Numbered from the stretch's first letter, positions 7,616-15,023 are shown. The stretch is 64,000 nucleotides of DNA from Selenomonadales bacterium 4137-cl (GCA_032334055.1 JAUOZS010000001.1:372001-436000), one strand, 5' to 3'. Numbers and translations are program-made. Notes: generated by a model from the letters alone, not told the origin.

Positions 7616-8929
7616 ATGAACAACCGGCAATTCAGCTTGAAATACGGGAAGACCGAACTGCCGCTGAGCATCCCCGCGGATCGACTGGTATGCGAAGTTG
7701 TGGGAAAGGAGGTCTCGCCGCTACCGGACCTTGAAAAGGCCGTCCGCGAGGCTCTTGCCCGGCCCATCGACGCGCCGCCTCTCAGGGAGATCGCCCGCCC
7801 CGGGGAAAAAGTCGTCATAACTGTTAGCGACATAACCCGCAGCTGGCAGCGGATGGACCTCGTCCTGCCGGTAATGCTGGCGGAGCTGAACGCCGCCGGC
7901 GTACCGGACGAAAATATCACCATCCTGATCGTCGTCGGCGCTCATCGCAAAAACAGCGAGCGCGAATTTATCGAACTGTGCGGCGAGCGTGTCTGCCGCC
8001 GTGTCCGGGTGCTCAATCATGACGCCTGGGATGACGCCAGCATGGTTTACCTCGGAAAAACCAGCCGCGGCACCGAGGTGCGGATCAACAGGCTGGTGAC
8101 CGAGGCGGACAGAGTTATTCTCACCGGCGGCATAATCTATCACTATAACGCCGGCTTCGGCGGCGGGCGGAAAAGCGTCCTGCCGGGGTGCAGCGCGGTG
8201 GGGACGATCCAGCAAAATCACCTGCTGCTCTTGGGACCGAACGTCGGCGACGGCTCCGACCCTGACTGCATGTCGGGAAAGCTGCGGGGAAACGCGGCCC
8301 ACGAGGATATGATGGAAATCGCCGCCTTCGTCAAGCCGGATTTCATTCTCAACATCGTCCCGACCTCCGGCGGCGGGGTCGCCGGCGTATTCGCCGGCAA
8401 CTGGGTATCGGCGTGGCTGGCGGGCACAAAGCTGGCGGCCGAGCTATACGGCGTGGAAATACCCGCCAAGGCGGATATCGTAATAACCACGGCAGGGGGC
8501 TATCCCAAAGACATCAACCTGTATCAGACCGGGAAAACGATGGACAACGCCTGTTACGCCGTGAAGAAAGGCGGCGTGGTTATTCTGCTCAGCGAATGCC
8601 CGGATATCAGCGAACCGCCTGAATTCGCCGACTGGTTCAGACTCGGCGATAAGCTGGCGGTCGAAAAAGCGCTCCGGGCCGACTTCTCCCTGCCGGGGAT
8701 GGTGGCGCTCAAGGAAATGGAGTGCAGCGACGTCGCGACCTTCATCATGGTGACCAGGCCGGAAAACTTCGACCTGGTCAAGAAGGCGCGAATGGTACCC
8801 GCCGGTTCGCTGGACGAAGCGATGAATTTCGCACGGAAAAGATGCGCGACACCCAGGCCGAAATACATCGTCATGCCCCAGGGGGCGAACACTCTGCCGC
8901 TGATCGAGGGAAAGGCGCACATCGGCTGA
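7616..8929 (+). CDS. LarA-family (lactate racemase-like) nickel-dependent racemase/epimerase
   Basis: 437 aa. It shows LarA-family landmarks: a VGAHRKN segment near residue 105 holding the catalytic histidine region, and the AGFGGGRKSVLPG stretch near residue 180, equivalent to the GG-R-K loop that binds the nickel-pincer cofactor. Family members racemise or epimerise 2-hydroxy acids by hydride transfer. Lactate is only one substrate. The cofactor genes larBCE are not in this window. As last gene of the operon it probably converts the imported hydroxy acid to the stereoisomer used by the D-2-hydroxyacid dehydrogenase. Confidence 0.85.
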   Translation: MNNRQFSLKYGKTELPLSIPADRLVCEVVGKEVSPLPDLEKAVREALARPIDAPPLREIARPGEKVVITVSDITRSWQRMDLVLPVMLAELNAAGVPDENITILIVVGAHRKNSEREFIELCGERVCRRVRVLNHDAWDDASMVYLGKTSRGTEVRINRLVTEADRVILTGGIIYHYNAGFGGGRKSVLPGCSAVGTIQQNHLLLLGPNVGDGSDPDCMSGKLRGNAAHEDMMEIAAFVKPDFILNIVPTSGGGVAGVFAGNWVSAWLAGTKLAAELYGVEIPAKADIVITTAGGYPKDINLYQTGKTMDNACYAVKKGGVVILLSECPDISEPPEFADWFRLGDKLAVEKALRADFSLPGMVALKEMECSDVATFIMVTRPENFDLVKKARMVPAGSLDEAMNFARKRCATPRPKYIVMPQGANTLPLIEGKAHIG

Positions 8930-8975
8930 TTGGCCGGGTGCCTGGCTTGCTCATCAACCGCGCCCTGCGCGCCTA

Positions 8976-9020
8976 AAGGAAACGAAGGCTTCGCTGATAA
9001 TGCGAAGCCTTCGTTTCCTT
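8976..9020. terminator. Bidirectional intrinsic terminator
   Basis: Perfect 19-bp inverted repeat (8976-8994 and 9002-9020) with a 7-base loop. It lies between the end of the plus-strand catabolic operon and the end of the minus-strand DUF3231 gene, so it probably stops both transcripts. Confidence 0.85.
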
Positions 9021-9035
9021 ACTGTTATCGCACTG

Positions 9036-9548
9036 TTATCGCGGCGGCTCCACCAGCCACCCCTTCTTCTTCATGAGCTTCAGCAGAGTTCCGCCGTATT
9101 TGGCGATTTCCTGGTGGTGCGCCAAAAAAATCTTCCCGACGTCTTCGCGCACGGCGACACTGATGAGCAGGCTGGTTTGCGCCAGCGCGCCCGCAAGGTC
9201 GTGATAAACGCACATGGCGATTTCCTGGTCGGAAAACCTTGCCCCTGCGGGGATATCGCTTCTGGCCGCCTTGGGATTTGCCGGCGAAGCGGGCGGCGGC
9301 TCAACGCCGTTTTCCAACAGGAAAGCTTCCAGGCTAGACACCTCTTTTTTGACCATGTTCTCAGCTATGTCCGCGAGGTAATCGGCCAACTCCGCGTCAT
9401 CGGCATGATTTCCGAGCAGTTGGTACTTCGCCTGGCAACCTTTGGCCTTCAGCAGATGGTCCCAGATCAGGAACCTTTCGCCCGCATGCAGCGGCGGCTG
9501 TTCCTGCAGGCCGGGGAAAACGCCGGTGATAAGACTCACGGCCGACAC
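9036..9548 (-). CDS. DUF3231-type ferritin-like / spore coat-related protein
   Basis: 170 aa, largely helical. Sequence such as MCVYHDLAGALAQTSLLISVAVREDVGKIFLAHHQEIAKYG (given here only as the approximate region 112-152) resembles DUF3231 and CotF-like ferritin-fold proteins of spore-forming Firmicutes. Its function is not known. It is transcribed away from the peroxiredoxin gene at 9651 and shares its upstream region, which may mean joint control. The assignment rests on pattern only. Confidence 0.6.
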   Translation of the reverse strand: MSAVSLITGVFPGLQEQPPLHAGERFLIWDHLLKAKGCQAKYQLLGNHADDAELADYLADIAENMVKKEVSSLEAFLLENGVEPPPASPANPKAARSDIPAGARFSDQEIAMCVYHDLAGALAQTSLLISVAVREDVGKIFLAHHQEIAKYGGTLLKLMKKKGWLVEPPR

Positions 9549-9650
9549 TCCTTCACGCGAAATTCATATCAGAGTGTGCCTCGCCGCCAAGTAAAATATG
9601 CGTAAGCCGGGAATGATATCAGTGACTTTGCTCGGAAAAGGAGGATCGCC

Positions 9651-10202
9651 ATGCTGGGGAACGCCGCGCCTAATTTTTGCGCTCAGGCATTCTGGGCCGG
9701 GGCCGAAAAACAAGTATGCCTCAATGATTACAGGAGTAAGTGGCTGCTCTTGCTATTTTACTCCTCGGACTTCAGCTTTGTCTGACCGACCGAACTGGCG
9801 GCAGTTGCCGACCTTTACCAGGACTTCGCAGACAGCGGCGCGGACGTCGTCGCCATAAGCACCGACAGCATCCTGGCGCACAAAGTGTTTCACGAGACAT
9901 CACCCTGCGCCCGGAAAACGAGCTATCCCCTCGTCTCCGACCGCGACCAGCAGATATCGCGCTCCTACGCCGTGCTTTCAGAGAAAGGCACCGCGTATCG
10001 CGCCACCTTTCTTGTCGACCCGCAGGGACGGATCCGCCATTATGCGGTCTATCCCGACGAGGTCGGTCGCGCCCCGTCCGAAATACTCAGGGTACTCAAG
10101 GGACTGCAGCACTTCGACAGCACCGCTGAGCAGGAGCCGGCCTGGTGGCAGCCCGGCATGAACGGAATCGTCGCCGAAATTGGACTCGCCGGACGAATAT
10201 AG
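9651..10202 (+). CDS. prxU: Selenocysteine-containing peroxiredoxin (TGA at codon 45 read as Sec)
   Basis: 183 aa if the TGA at 9783-9785 is read through. The ATG at 9651 has a strong AAAGGAGGA ribosome site. The frame before and after the TGA is one continuous AhpC/Prx protein: FYSSDFSFV-U-PTELAAVADLY matches the classic FYPxDFTFVCPTEL active site, with TGA exactly at the peroxidatic cysteine. Downstream are AISTDS, PLVSDRDQQISRSYAVL, ATFLVDPQGRIRHY and the PGMNGI tail. The resolving-cysteine segment (normally VCPAGW) reads QEPAWW, so the enzyme lacks the typical resolving Cys. Remaining cysteines are Cys10, Cys23 and Cys86. Standard gene callers would give two fragments. Selenocysteine peroxiredoxin PrxU is known from Eubacterium (Peptoclostridium) acidaminophilum. 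It would reduce peroxides using a thiol donor. Confidence 0.88.
9783..9821 (+). promoter_or_regulatory. Candidate bacterial SECIS hairpin after the Sec codon
   Basis: Immediately after the TGA, CGGC (9799-9802) and GCCG (9807-9810) pair around the loop AGTT, about 17 bases downstream of the codon. This fits the loose bacterial SECIS rule of a short stem whose apical loop has a G in its first two bases. CTGG (9795-9798) can extend the stem with CCAG (9818-9821) across a bulge. An alternative hairpin uses AACTG (9793-9797) and CAGTT (9802-9806). Folding was done by eye. Confidence 0.5.
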
Positions 10203-10229
10203 ATATGGGGAAATTTTCTGTTCGCTACG

Positions 10230-10258
10230 TTGACAAACCGGCAGTCGCGTGCTATCCT
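10230..10258 (+). promoter_or_regulatory. Sigma-A-type promoter of the DUF5320/ATPase operon
   Basis: TTGACA at 10230-10235, a 17-base spacer and TATCCT at 10253-10258. A palindromic operator (10263-10278) covers the expected start site, which suggests repression. Confidence 0.65.
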
Positions 10259-10262
10259 TATA

Positions 10263-10278
10263 ATGAAATATATTTCAT
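10263..10278. promoter_or_regulatory. Palindromic operator, copy 1
   Basis: Perfect 16-bp palindrome ATGAAATATATTTCAT just downstream of the -10 box. A near copy occurs 79 bp further on (10342-10357). The binding protein is not known. Confidence 0.7.
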
Positions 10279-10341
10279 AAATATCCCCGGTGCCATTCGC
10301 GAGACGTTCTTCGGCAAGGGTAAAAATTTTTTACGCAAATT

Positions 10342-10357
10342 ATGAAATATGTTTCAA
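10342..10357. promoter_or_regulatory. Palindromic operator, copy 2
   Basis: ATGAAATATGTTTCAA matches copy 1 at 14 of 16 positions. It lies in the leader, about 23 bases before the DUF5320 start codon. Two spaced copies suggest cooperative binding or looping by one regulator. Confidence 0.6.
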
Positions 10358-10380
10358 AAAATTAAGAGAGGAGGGTCTGT

Positions 10381-10659
10381 ATGCCCAGAGGAGATGGAAC
10401 CGGCCCGATGGGTATCGGGCCTAACGGCTGGGGCCGGGGCGGGTGCTTCGGCCTGCAGGGGGGCGGCGCTTTCGGCGCAGGCTTCGGTTTCTGCCAGGGC
10501 CTCGGGCGGGGCATGCGGCGCCGTCAAGCGATGCCCTATCAGCAAGCAGCCCCGAGCGTCGACATACTGGAAGAACGGGCCGAGATGCTGGAAAAGCAGG
10601 CGGCCGCCTGCCGGGCGATGGCCAAAAAGGTCAAAGACGCCGATCCCAAGCCCGAATAA
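10381..10659 (+). CDS. DUF5320 family small glycine-rich protein
   Basis: 92 aa. It starts MPRGDGTGPMGIGPNGWGRGGC, the signature opening of DUF5320 proteins, continues Gly/Phe-rich and ends in a charged helix (about residues 60-92). AGAGAGGAGGG lies upstream of the ATG. DUF5320 proteins commonly sit beside MinD-like ATPases and NifX-like proteins, as here. Their function is unknown and a role with the metal-cluster genes downstream is inferred. It is the first gene behind the palindrome-controlled promoter. Confidence 0.85.
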   Translation: MPRGDGTGPMGIGPNGWGRGGCFGLQGGGAFGAGFGFCQGLGRGMRRRQAMPYQQAAPSVDILEERAEMLEKQAAACRAMAKKVKDADPKPE

Positions 10660-10673
10660 AGGGGGAACCAAGG

Positions 10674-11519
10674 GTGATTGTGAGCATTGCCAGCGGCAAG
10701 GGCGGAACAGGCAAAACCACCGTTGCGCTCTTGCTGGCGGCGGCTCGTCCCGGCGCCACAGTGGTCGACTGTGACGTGGAAGAGCCCAACTGCCACTTAT
10801 TTCTGCAGCCTGGCCGGGGCGAAGAGCGACAAGTCACCGTGATGCGGCCCAGCTTAAATACCGAACTGTGCGACGGCTGCGGCCGATGCGCCGAAGTATG
10901 CCTGTTCAATGCTTTGGCAATCACCGGCAAAAAGGTGCTGTTGTTCGATGAGCTTTGCCATGGCTGCGGCGGGTGCATCTTGGCTTGTCCCCCAAAAGCC
11001 GTGAGCGAGGCCGCCAAACCGATTGGCGTCGTCCGCGCCGGCGCGGCCACGCGCAACAGCGCGGGAACAAAGCTGATCGACGGGCTGCTGGATGTCGGTT
11101 CACCCACCGCGAGCCCGCTTATCAAGGCGATGAAAGAGACTTTGGCGGCGCAGGGCGACATCATCGTCGACTGCCCCCCCGGCACGGCCTGTTCCATGGT
11201 CGCGGCGGTCGCCGACAGCGACTTCTGCCTGCTCGTGACGGAACCGACCCCGTTCGGCCTGCACGACCTTGGCCTCGCGGCGGGGGTTATAAAGCTTCTT
11301 GGCATTCCGGCCGGGGTCGTGATAAACAAAAGCGACGGCGGGGCATGGGACGACGCGGTGGCAGACTGGTGCGCCCAGGAAGGCATCCCCATTCTGGGAC
11401 GGATACCTCATAGCGAGGCTTTTGCCCATGAATACGCCGAAGGGCGCATCTCTCCCGAATACCTCGCCGACGCCCGGGCAATATGGGGCAAACTGGGCCG
11501 GGAAGGTGACTGCCGATGA
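10674..11519 (+). CDS. MinD/Mrp-type P-loop ATPase with inserted 2[4Fe-4S] ferredoxin domain (first copy)
   Basis: 281 aa from the GTG at 10674, with GGGGGAACCAAGG upstream. Longer in-frame starts overlap DUF5320. The deviant Walker A SGKGGTGKTT is near the N-terminus. A bacterial ferredoxin insert follows, with CDGCGRCAEVC and CHGCGGCILAC (about residues 63-110). A second ATPase part has DCPPGTACS. This architecture recurs in pairs next to NifX-like proteins, as in the orange-protein (ORP) loci of sulfate reducers. It is thought to load or transfer a metal cluster with ATP hydrolysis. It overlaps the second copy by 4 bases. Confidence 0.9.
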   Translation: MIVSIASGKGGTGKTTVALLLAAARPGATVVDCDVEEPNCHLFLQPGRGEERQVTVMRPSLNTELCDGCGRCAEVCLFNALAITGKKVLLFDELCHGCGGCILACPPKAVSEAAKPIGVVRAGAATRNSAGTKLIDGLLDVGSPTASPLIKAMKETLAAQGDIIVDCPPGTACSMVAAVADSDFCLLVTEPTPFGLHDLGLAAGVIKLLGIPAGVVINKSDGGAWDDAVADWCAQEGIPILGRIPHSEAFAHEYAEGRISPEYLADARAIWGKLGREGDCR

Positions 11520-12442
11520 AAGAACTGGTAATAATGAGCGGCAAGGGCGGCACCGGCAAAACAAGCATCAGCGCCGCGCTGGCCTATCTGGCTCCGGAAA
11601 AGGTGCTGGCGGATTGCGACGTCGACGCCGCCAACCTCCACCTCATGGTCGGGGCGAGGCAGCGGGAAAGTCACGGGTTTGTCGCCGGCTTCGAACCGGA
11701 GGTCAACGTGACGGAATGCGTCAAGTGCGGCCGCTGCACCGCGCTGTGCCGCTTCAAAGCGATCGACAACGGCGCGATAACCTCGCCGTTCGCCTGCGAA
11801 GGCTGCGGCGTATGCGCCTTCAACTGCCCCGCGCACGCAATCTCCATGCGGGACAAAAGCGCCGGCCGCTGGCTGGTTTCCGACACCCGCTTCGGAACCA
11901 TGGTTCACGCCGAGCTGGGCCTGGCGGTGGAGAATTCCGGCAAACTGGTGAGCAGGGTCAGGCTGGAGACCAAGAAGCTGGCGGAAAAGCAAAAGGTGCC
12001 GCTCATCATAACCGACGGACCGCCGGGCATCGGCTGCCCAGCCATCGCCACCGTCACCGGCGCCGACCTGGTACTGGCCGTCGTCGAGCCGTCGCTGAGC
12101 GCCATGCACGACCTCGAACGCCTGCGCAACCTCTGCGGTCATTTTAAAGTACCCATTGCCGTGTGCATCAACAAGGCGACCCTGAGCCCGGCCAACACCG
12201 GCGCCCTAAAGGAATCGCTGGCGGCGAACGACGTCCCCGTCGTCGGGGAAATCGCCTACGACAGCGTCTTCAGGACGGCCGTCCAAACCAGCCGCACCGT
12301 TATGGAAATCGACAATATAAAAGTTCAGGAAAAAATACTCGAACTATGGTACAACCTATCCGCGCTGCTGGGCGTCACCCACAATGAAAGCGTCGTCCAC
12401 AAACTCGATCGCAAACTGAAATCCTTTGCGGGGTGGGTTTAG
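11516..12442 (+). CDS. MinD/Mrp-type P-loop ATPase with inserted 2[4Fe-4S] ferredoxin domain (second copy)
   Basis: 308 aa and a paralogue of the preceding gene with the same order of parts: Walker A SGKGGTGKTS near residues 9-18, ferredoxin insert with CVKCGRCTALC and CEGCGVCAFNC (about residues 63-110), then DGPPGIGCPA. The ATGA overlap with the first copy makes co-translation likely, and the two chains may form a heterodimer. The C-terminal 30 residues extend beyond the first copy. NifX-like genes follow at once (3 bases). Confidence 0.9.
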   Translation: MKELVIMSGKGGTGKTSISAALAYLAPEKVLADCDVDAANLHLMVGARQRESHGFVAGFEPEVNVTECVKCGRCTALCRFKAIDNGAITSPFACEGCGVCAFNCPAHAISMRDKSAGRWLVSDTRFGTMVHAELGLAVENSGKLVSRVRLETKKLAEKQKVPLIITDGPPGIGCPAIATVTGADLVLAVVEPSLSAMHDLERLRNLCGHFKVPIAVCINKATLSPANTGALKESLAANDVPVVGEIAYDSVFRTAVQTSRTVMEIDNIKVQEKILELWYNLSALLGVTHNESVVHKLDRKLKSFAGWV

Positions 12443-12445
12443 CGT

Positions 12446-12838
12446 ATGAGAATCGCGATAACGGCAAGCGCCGACAGCCCCGACTCGCTCGTCGACGGCC
12501 GCTTTGCGGCCGCGCGTTATATTCTCATATTCGACATGGCTGACGGGCGGTGGGAAACCGTCAAATGCTCGCTCTGGTCGCGCCAGCAGAAGCATAGCGG
12601 CCATATCAGAGCCAGCATCCTGAAAGAAAAGGGCATCGGGGCGCTGGTATCGGGAGGGATCGACCCGATCTCTTTCAAAGAGTTGGGCAAGCGGGGCATC
12701 AGCATTTACCAGGCCCCCGAGGCGTCGGTGCGGGAGGCGGCCGACATGCTCGCCCACGACCGCCTGTTAGCCCTGCAGGTGCCTGACGCCATCGACGTTT
12801 CCAGGCTGGTCAAAAAACGTTCCGGCGTGCCTGTATAA
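12446..12838 (+). CDS. NifX/NafY-like (dinitrogenase Fe-Mo cofactor biosynthesis domain) protein 1
   Basis: 130 aa with an RNase H-like NifX fold. It opens MRIAITASADSPDSLVDGRFAAARYILIFD (quoted in part), has SGGIDPISFKELGKRGI, and has a C-terminal extension without metal-rich motifs. Proteins of this family bind or carry metal clusters outside nitrogen fixation too; the Desulfovibrio orange protein with its Mo-Cu cluster is one. It starts 3 bases after the ATPase pair and is probably their client. Confidence 0.85.
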   Translation: MRIAITASADSPDSLVDGRFAAARYILIFDMADGRWETVKCSLWSRQQKHSGHIRASILKEKGIGALVSGGIDPISFKELGKRGISIYQAPEASVREAADMLAHDRLLALQVPDAIDVSRLVKKRSGVPV

Positions 12839-12904
12839 GCAAAGGAACGACGCCTTCGCCCGGCTCGTACCCCTAAGATTCGAAAAAAGAAAGGTGATGG
12901 AAAA

Positions 12905-13273
12905 ATGACAATGACAATCGCTATTCCTCTGGCCGGCGGCAAACTCTGCTCGCATTTCGGGCACTGCCAGGAGTTTGCCTTCGTCGGCGTGGCAGACGGG
13001 AAAATCACCGGTGTAACCAAAAAAACGCCGCCGCCGCACGAACCGGGAGTATTTCCGGCGTGGCTCGCCGGCGAAGGCGCCGACACCATTTTGGCCGGCG
13101 GCATGGGCGAGCGGGCCCAGGCGCTGTTCCGGCAGAACGGCGTCAAGGTCGTCTGCGGCGTAGCGGCCGGCGCGCCCGAAGAGGTCGTCGAGGCTTACCT
13201 CAAAGGCACGCTGGTTACAGGCGCCAATCCTTGCAACCACGACGAAGACGGGCACCAATGCCACGGGGGGTGA
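12905..13273 (+). CDS. NifX-like protein 2 with His/Cys-rich tail
   Basis: 122 aa. The NifX-like domain has GGKLCSHFGHCQEFAF near residues 10-25 (two cysteines and two histidines that could bind metal) and ILAGGMGERAQALF. The tail NPCNHDEDGHQCHGG is rich in Cys and His. A 66-base gap with AAGAAAGGTGATGG precedes it. It is likely a metal or cluster carrier working with the two ATPases. The substrate metal is unknown. Confidence 0.85.
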   Translation: MTMTIAIPLAGGKLCSHFGHCQEFAFVGVADGKITGVTKKTPPPHEPGVFPAWLAGEGADTILAGGMGERAQALFRQNGVKVVCGVAAGAPEEVVEAYLKGTLVTGANPCNHDEDGHQCHGG

Positions 13274-13277
13274 GCTG

Positions 13278-13640
13278 ATGAAAGTCGTAGTAACCGCCGG
13301 CGGGCCGGGCCTTGAAGAGCGGTTCGACACCCGCTTCGGGCGGGCGGCCTACTTCATAGTCTGCGACCTTGAGAACGATTCCTGGGAAAGCCACCCTAAC
13401 ACCCAGAACCTTGAGGCCGCCCAGGGGGCCGGCATCCAGGCCGCGCAAAGCGTCCAGCGCCTGGGAGCATCCGCCCTGATTACCGGGCATGTCGGCCCGA
13501 AAGCGTTCAAAGTGCTTGACGCCAACGCCGTCAAAATCTTCTCCGCCACAGCCCAGACGGTCGGGGAGGCGCTCAGCGCGTACAAAAACGGCCTGCTGTC
13601 GCAAATGGCGGCGCCGGACGTGGAAGGGCACTGGGTCTAG
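13278..13640 (+). CDS. NifX-like protein 3
   Basis: 120 aa. MKVVVTAGGPGLEERFDTRFG opens the domain (in part), followed by ALITGHVGPKAFKVL. It has only one cysteine (Cys33 region) and no metal-rich tail, unlike protein 2. It begins 4 bases after protein 2. Three adjacent NifX-like genes of different lengths suggest division of labour (carrier, scaffold, final protein) in one cofactor system. Confidence 0.85.
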   Translation: MKVVVTAGGPGLEERFDTRFGRAAYFIVCDLENDSWESHPNTQNLEAAQGAGIQAAQSVQRLGASALITGHVGPKAFKVLDANAVKIFSATAQTVGEALSAYKNGLLSQMAAPDVEGHWV

Positions 13641-13658
13641 GACAGCCGGCAGCCGTGC

Positions 13659-13735
13659 ATGCCGTAAAGCAACCGACCCCGGCCAGGCGGGATTAGCCGC
13701 TTGGCCGGGCTGAGTACGGCATCCAATAATCCCGC
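13659..13735 (+). other. Possible structured RNA with two alternative folds
   Basis: The fold has an outer stem ATGCCGT/ACGGCAT (13659-13665 with 13716-13722) and an inner GC-rich hairpin (13680-13690 with 13696-13707). GCGGGATTA (13687-13695), part of the inner hairpin, is also exactly complementary to TAATCCCGC (13727-13735), so two exclusive folds exist. I could not match it to a known riboswitch class. It may simply be a compound terminator for the NifX-like genes. Confidence 0.35.
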
Positions 13736-13851
13736 TTGGCGGCTTCAGCCTGCATTTTACCGAATCGCGACGGGAAAAGCAGGTTATTTGTATGTTCTGC
13801 AATAAACTATATAATGTGCAAATATTTTTGCCCTCCGAAAGGAGCCTTATC

Positions 13852-14268
13852 ATGTATTCGGATACTGTCATGGAGCATTTCATCTCGCCCCGCAACATCT
13901 TCATCATGTCCGACCCCGACGGGGTGGGGATGGCGGGTGAACCCGGCTGCGGCGACACCTTCAAAATGTTTATCCAGGTACAGGGAGAAACAATTGCCAA
14001 TATCAGCTTTCTGGTTTTCGGCTGCTGCGCGGCTATCGCCTGCGGCAGCATGACAACGGTGCTGGCGAAGGGCAAGACGATCGGTGAGGCCCTGAAGATA
14101 ACGGAACAGAATGTCGTCGACGCCCTGGACGGGTTGCCGGAGGCGAAGCAGCACTGCTCGAACCTTGGCGTAAGCGCGCTCAGGGCGGCGATCGAGGACT
14201 ACCGCGGCAAGGAAGGCAAAGAATCTGCTGACCGCCGGATTGACGCGTCCGCTGCGGAAAAACGGTGA
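13852..14268 (+). CDS. NifU-like iron-sulfur cluster scaffold
   Basis: 138 aa from the ATG at 13852 (GAAAGGAG about 8 bases upstream). An in-frame ATG at 13792 lies before the ribosome site. NifU/IscU-type N-terminal scaffold with cysteines in GEPGCGD, FGCCAAIACGS and KQHCSNLG; the first, one of the second group and the last are the usual cluster ligands. A promoter with TTGTAT and TATAAT (about 13791-13815) lies just upstream. The stop overlaps the upstream part of the DUF364 gene region, so the two are co-transcribed. Confidence 0.88.
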   Translation: MYSDTVMEHFISPRNIFIMSDPDGVGMAGEPGCGDTFKMFIQVQGETIANISFLVFGCCAAIACGSMTTVLAKGKTIGEALKITEQNVVDALDGLPEAKQHCSNLGVSALRAAIEDYRGKEGKESADRRIDASAAEKR

Positions 14269-14291
14269 TAATAGGTAAAGGAGAATACATC

Positions 14292-15023
14292 ATGTCAATG
14301 CTGGAAGAAGCGAGAAGGGAGCTCATCCGTAGAGCGGCCGAAGGGAAATGGGACGAGAACGAGCAGGTTCATATCGTTTCGGCGCGCAACCTCACGCCTG
14401 AAGAGGCGATCGGCAAACCCGACCGCGACGATTATCCGCTCCTCAAGGGTAAAGAGGTCATGATGGAGGCCCGCTACCGCGACGGCGTCGGGCAGGCGTA
14501 CACCGACCAGCCAGGGCACTTCAGCGGCACCCTCCGCGAGGTGCTGCACATGCCGCTGGACACGAACTTCCGCCGGGCGGTCTTCGTCGCCACCCTCAAC
14601 GCCGTCATGCGCAGCCTGCAGCAGGTGGAGGCGACGGTCCACTGCAAGGACAAGGAGCCGGCGCTGTGCGCCCAGCAGCTTCCCGCTCACATCGAAAATA
14701 CATACGGCCGCGCCAAAATAGCCTTCGTCGGCCTCCAGCCGGCTCTTATCCAGTCCCTGGTCGACGCCGGCTTCGAACTAAAGGTGACCGACCTCAACCC
14801 AGATAACGTCGGCCAGACCCGCTGCGGCGTGCGCATCGACGACGCAGCCCTCAACGCCGACAACGCCCGCTGGGCGGACATCGTGCTATCGACCGGCAGC
14901 GTTCTCGTCAACGACACCTATCACGAATTGCTGCAAGGGAAACCGGTGATCTATTACGGCGTTACCACCGCTGGACTGGCGAAGCTGTTCGACCTGCCGA
15001 GATTTTGCTACTGCGGGCGGTAA
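14292..15023 (+). CDS. DUF364 (putative heavy-metal chelation) domain protein
   Basis: 243 aa from the ATG at 14292, with AAAGGAGAA at 14277-14285. An in-frame ATG at 14265 lies before the ribosome site. The N-terminal half has the DUF4213-like fold preceding a C-terminal Rossmann-like DUF364 domain (KIAFVGLQPALIQSL, DIVLSTGSVLVNDT, VIYYGVTTAGLA). It ends FCYCGR. DUF364 proteins are proposed to bind metals but have no assigned reaction. Placement between a NifU scaffold and an ArsA-like ATPase supports a metal-related role. Confidence 0.8.
   Translation: MSMLEEARRELIRRAAEGKWDENEQVHIVSARNLTPEEAIGKPDRDDYPLLKGKEVMMEARYRDGVGQAYTDQPGHFSGTLREVLHMPLDTNFRRAVFVATLNAVMRSLQQVEATVHCKDKEPALCAQQLPAHIENTYGRAKIAFVGLQPALIQSLVDAGFELKVTDLNPDNVGQTRCGVRIDDAALNADNARWADIVLSTGSVLVNDTYHELLQGKPVIYYGVTTAGLAKLFDLPRFCYCGR

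Noticed and set aside
10145..10345. A 66-aa open frame over the DUF5320 promoter
   Set aside because: It contains the -35/-10 boxes and the palindromic operator, overlaps the peroxiredoxin end, has no ribosome site and no recognisable sequence.
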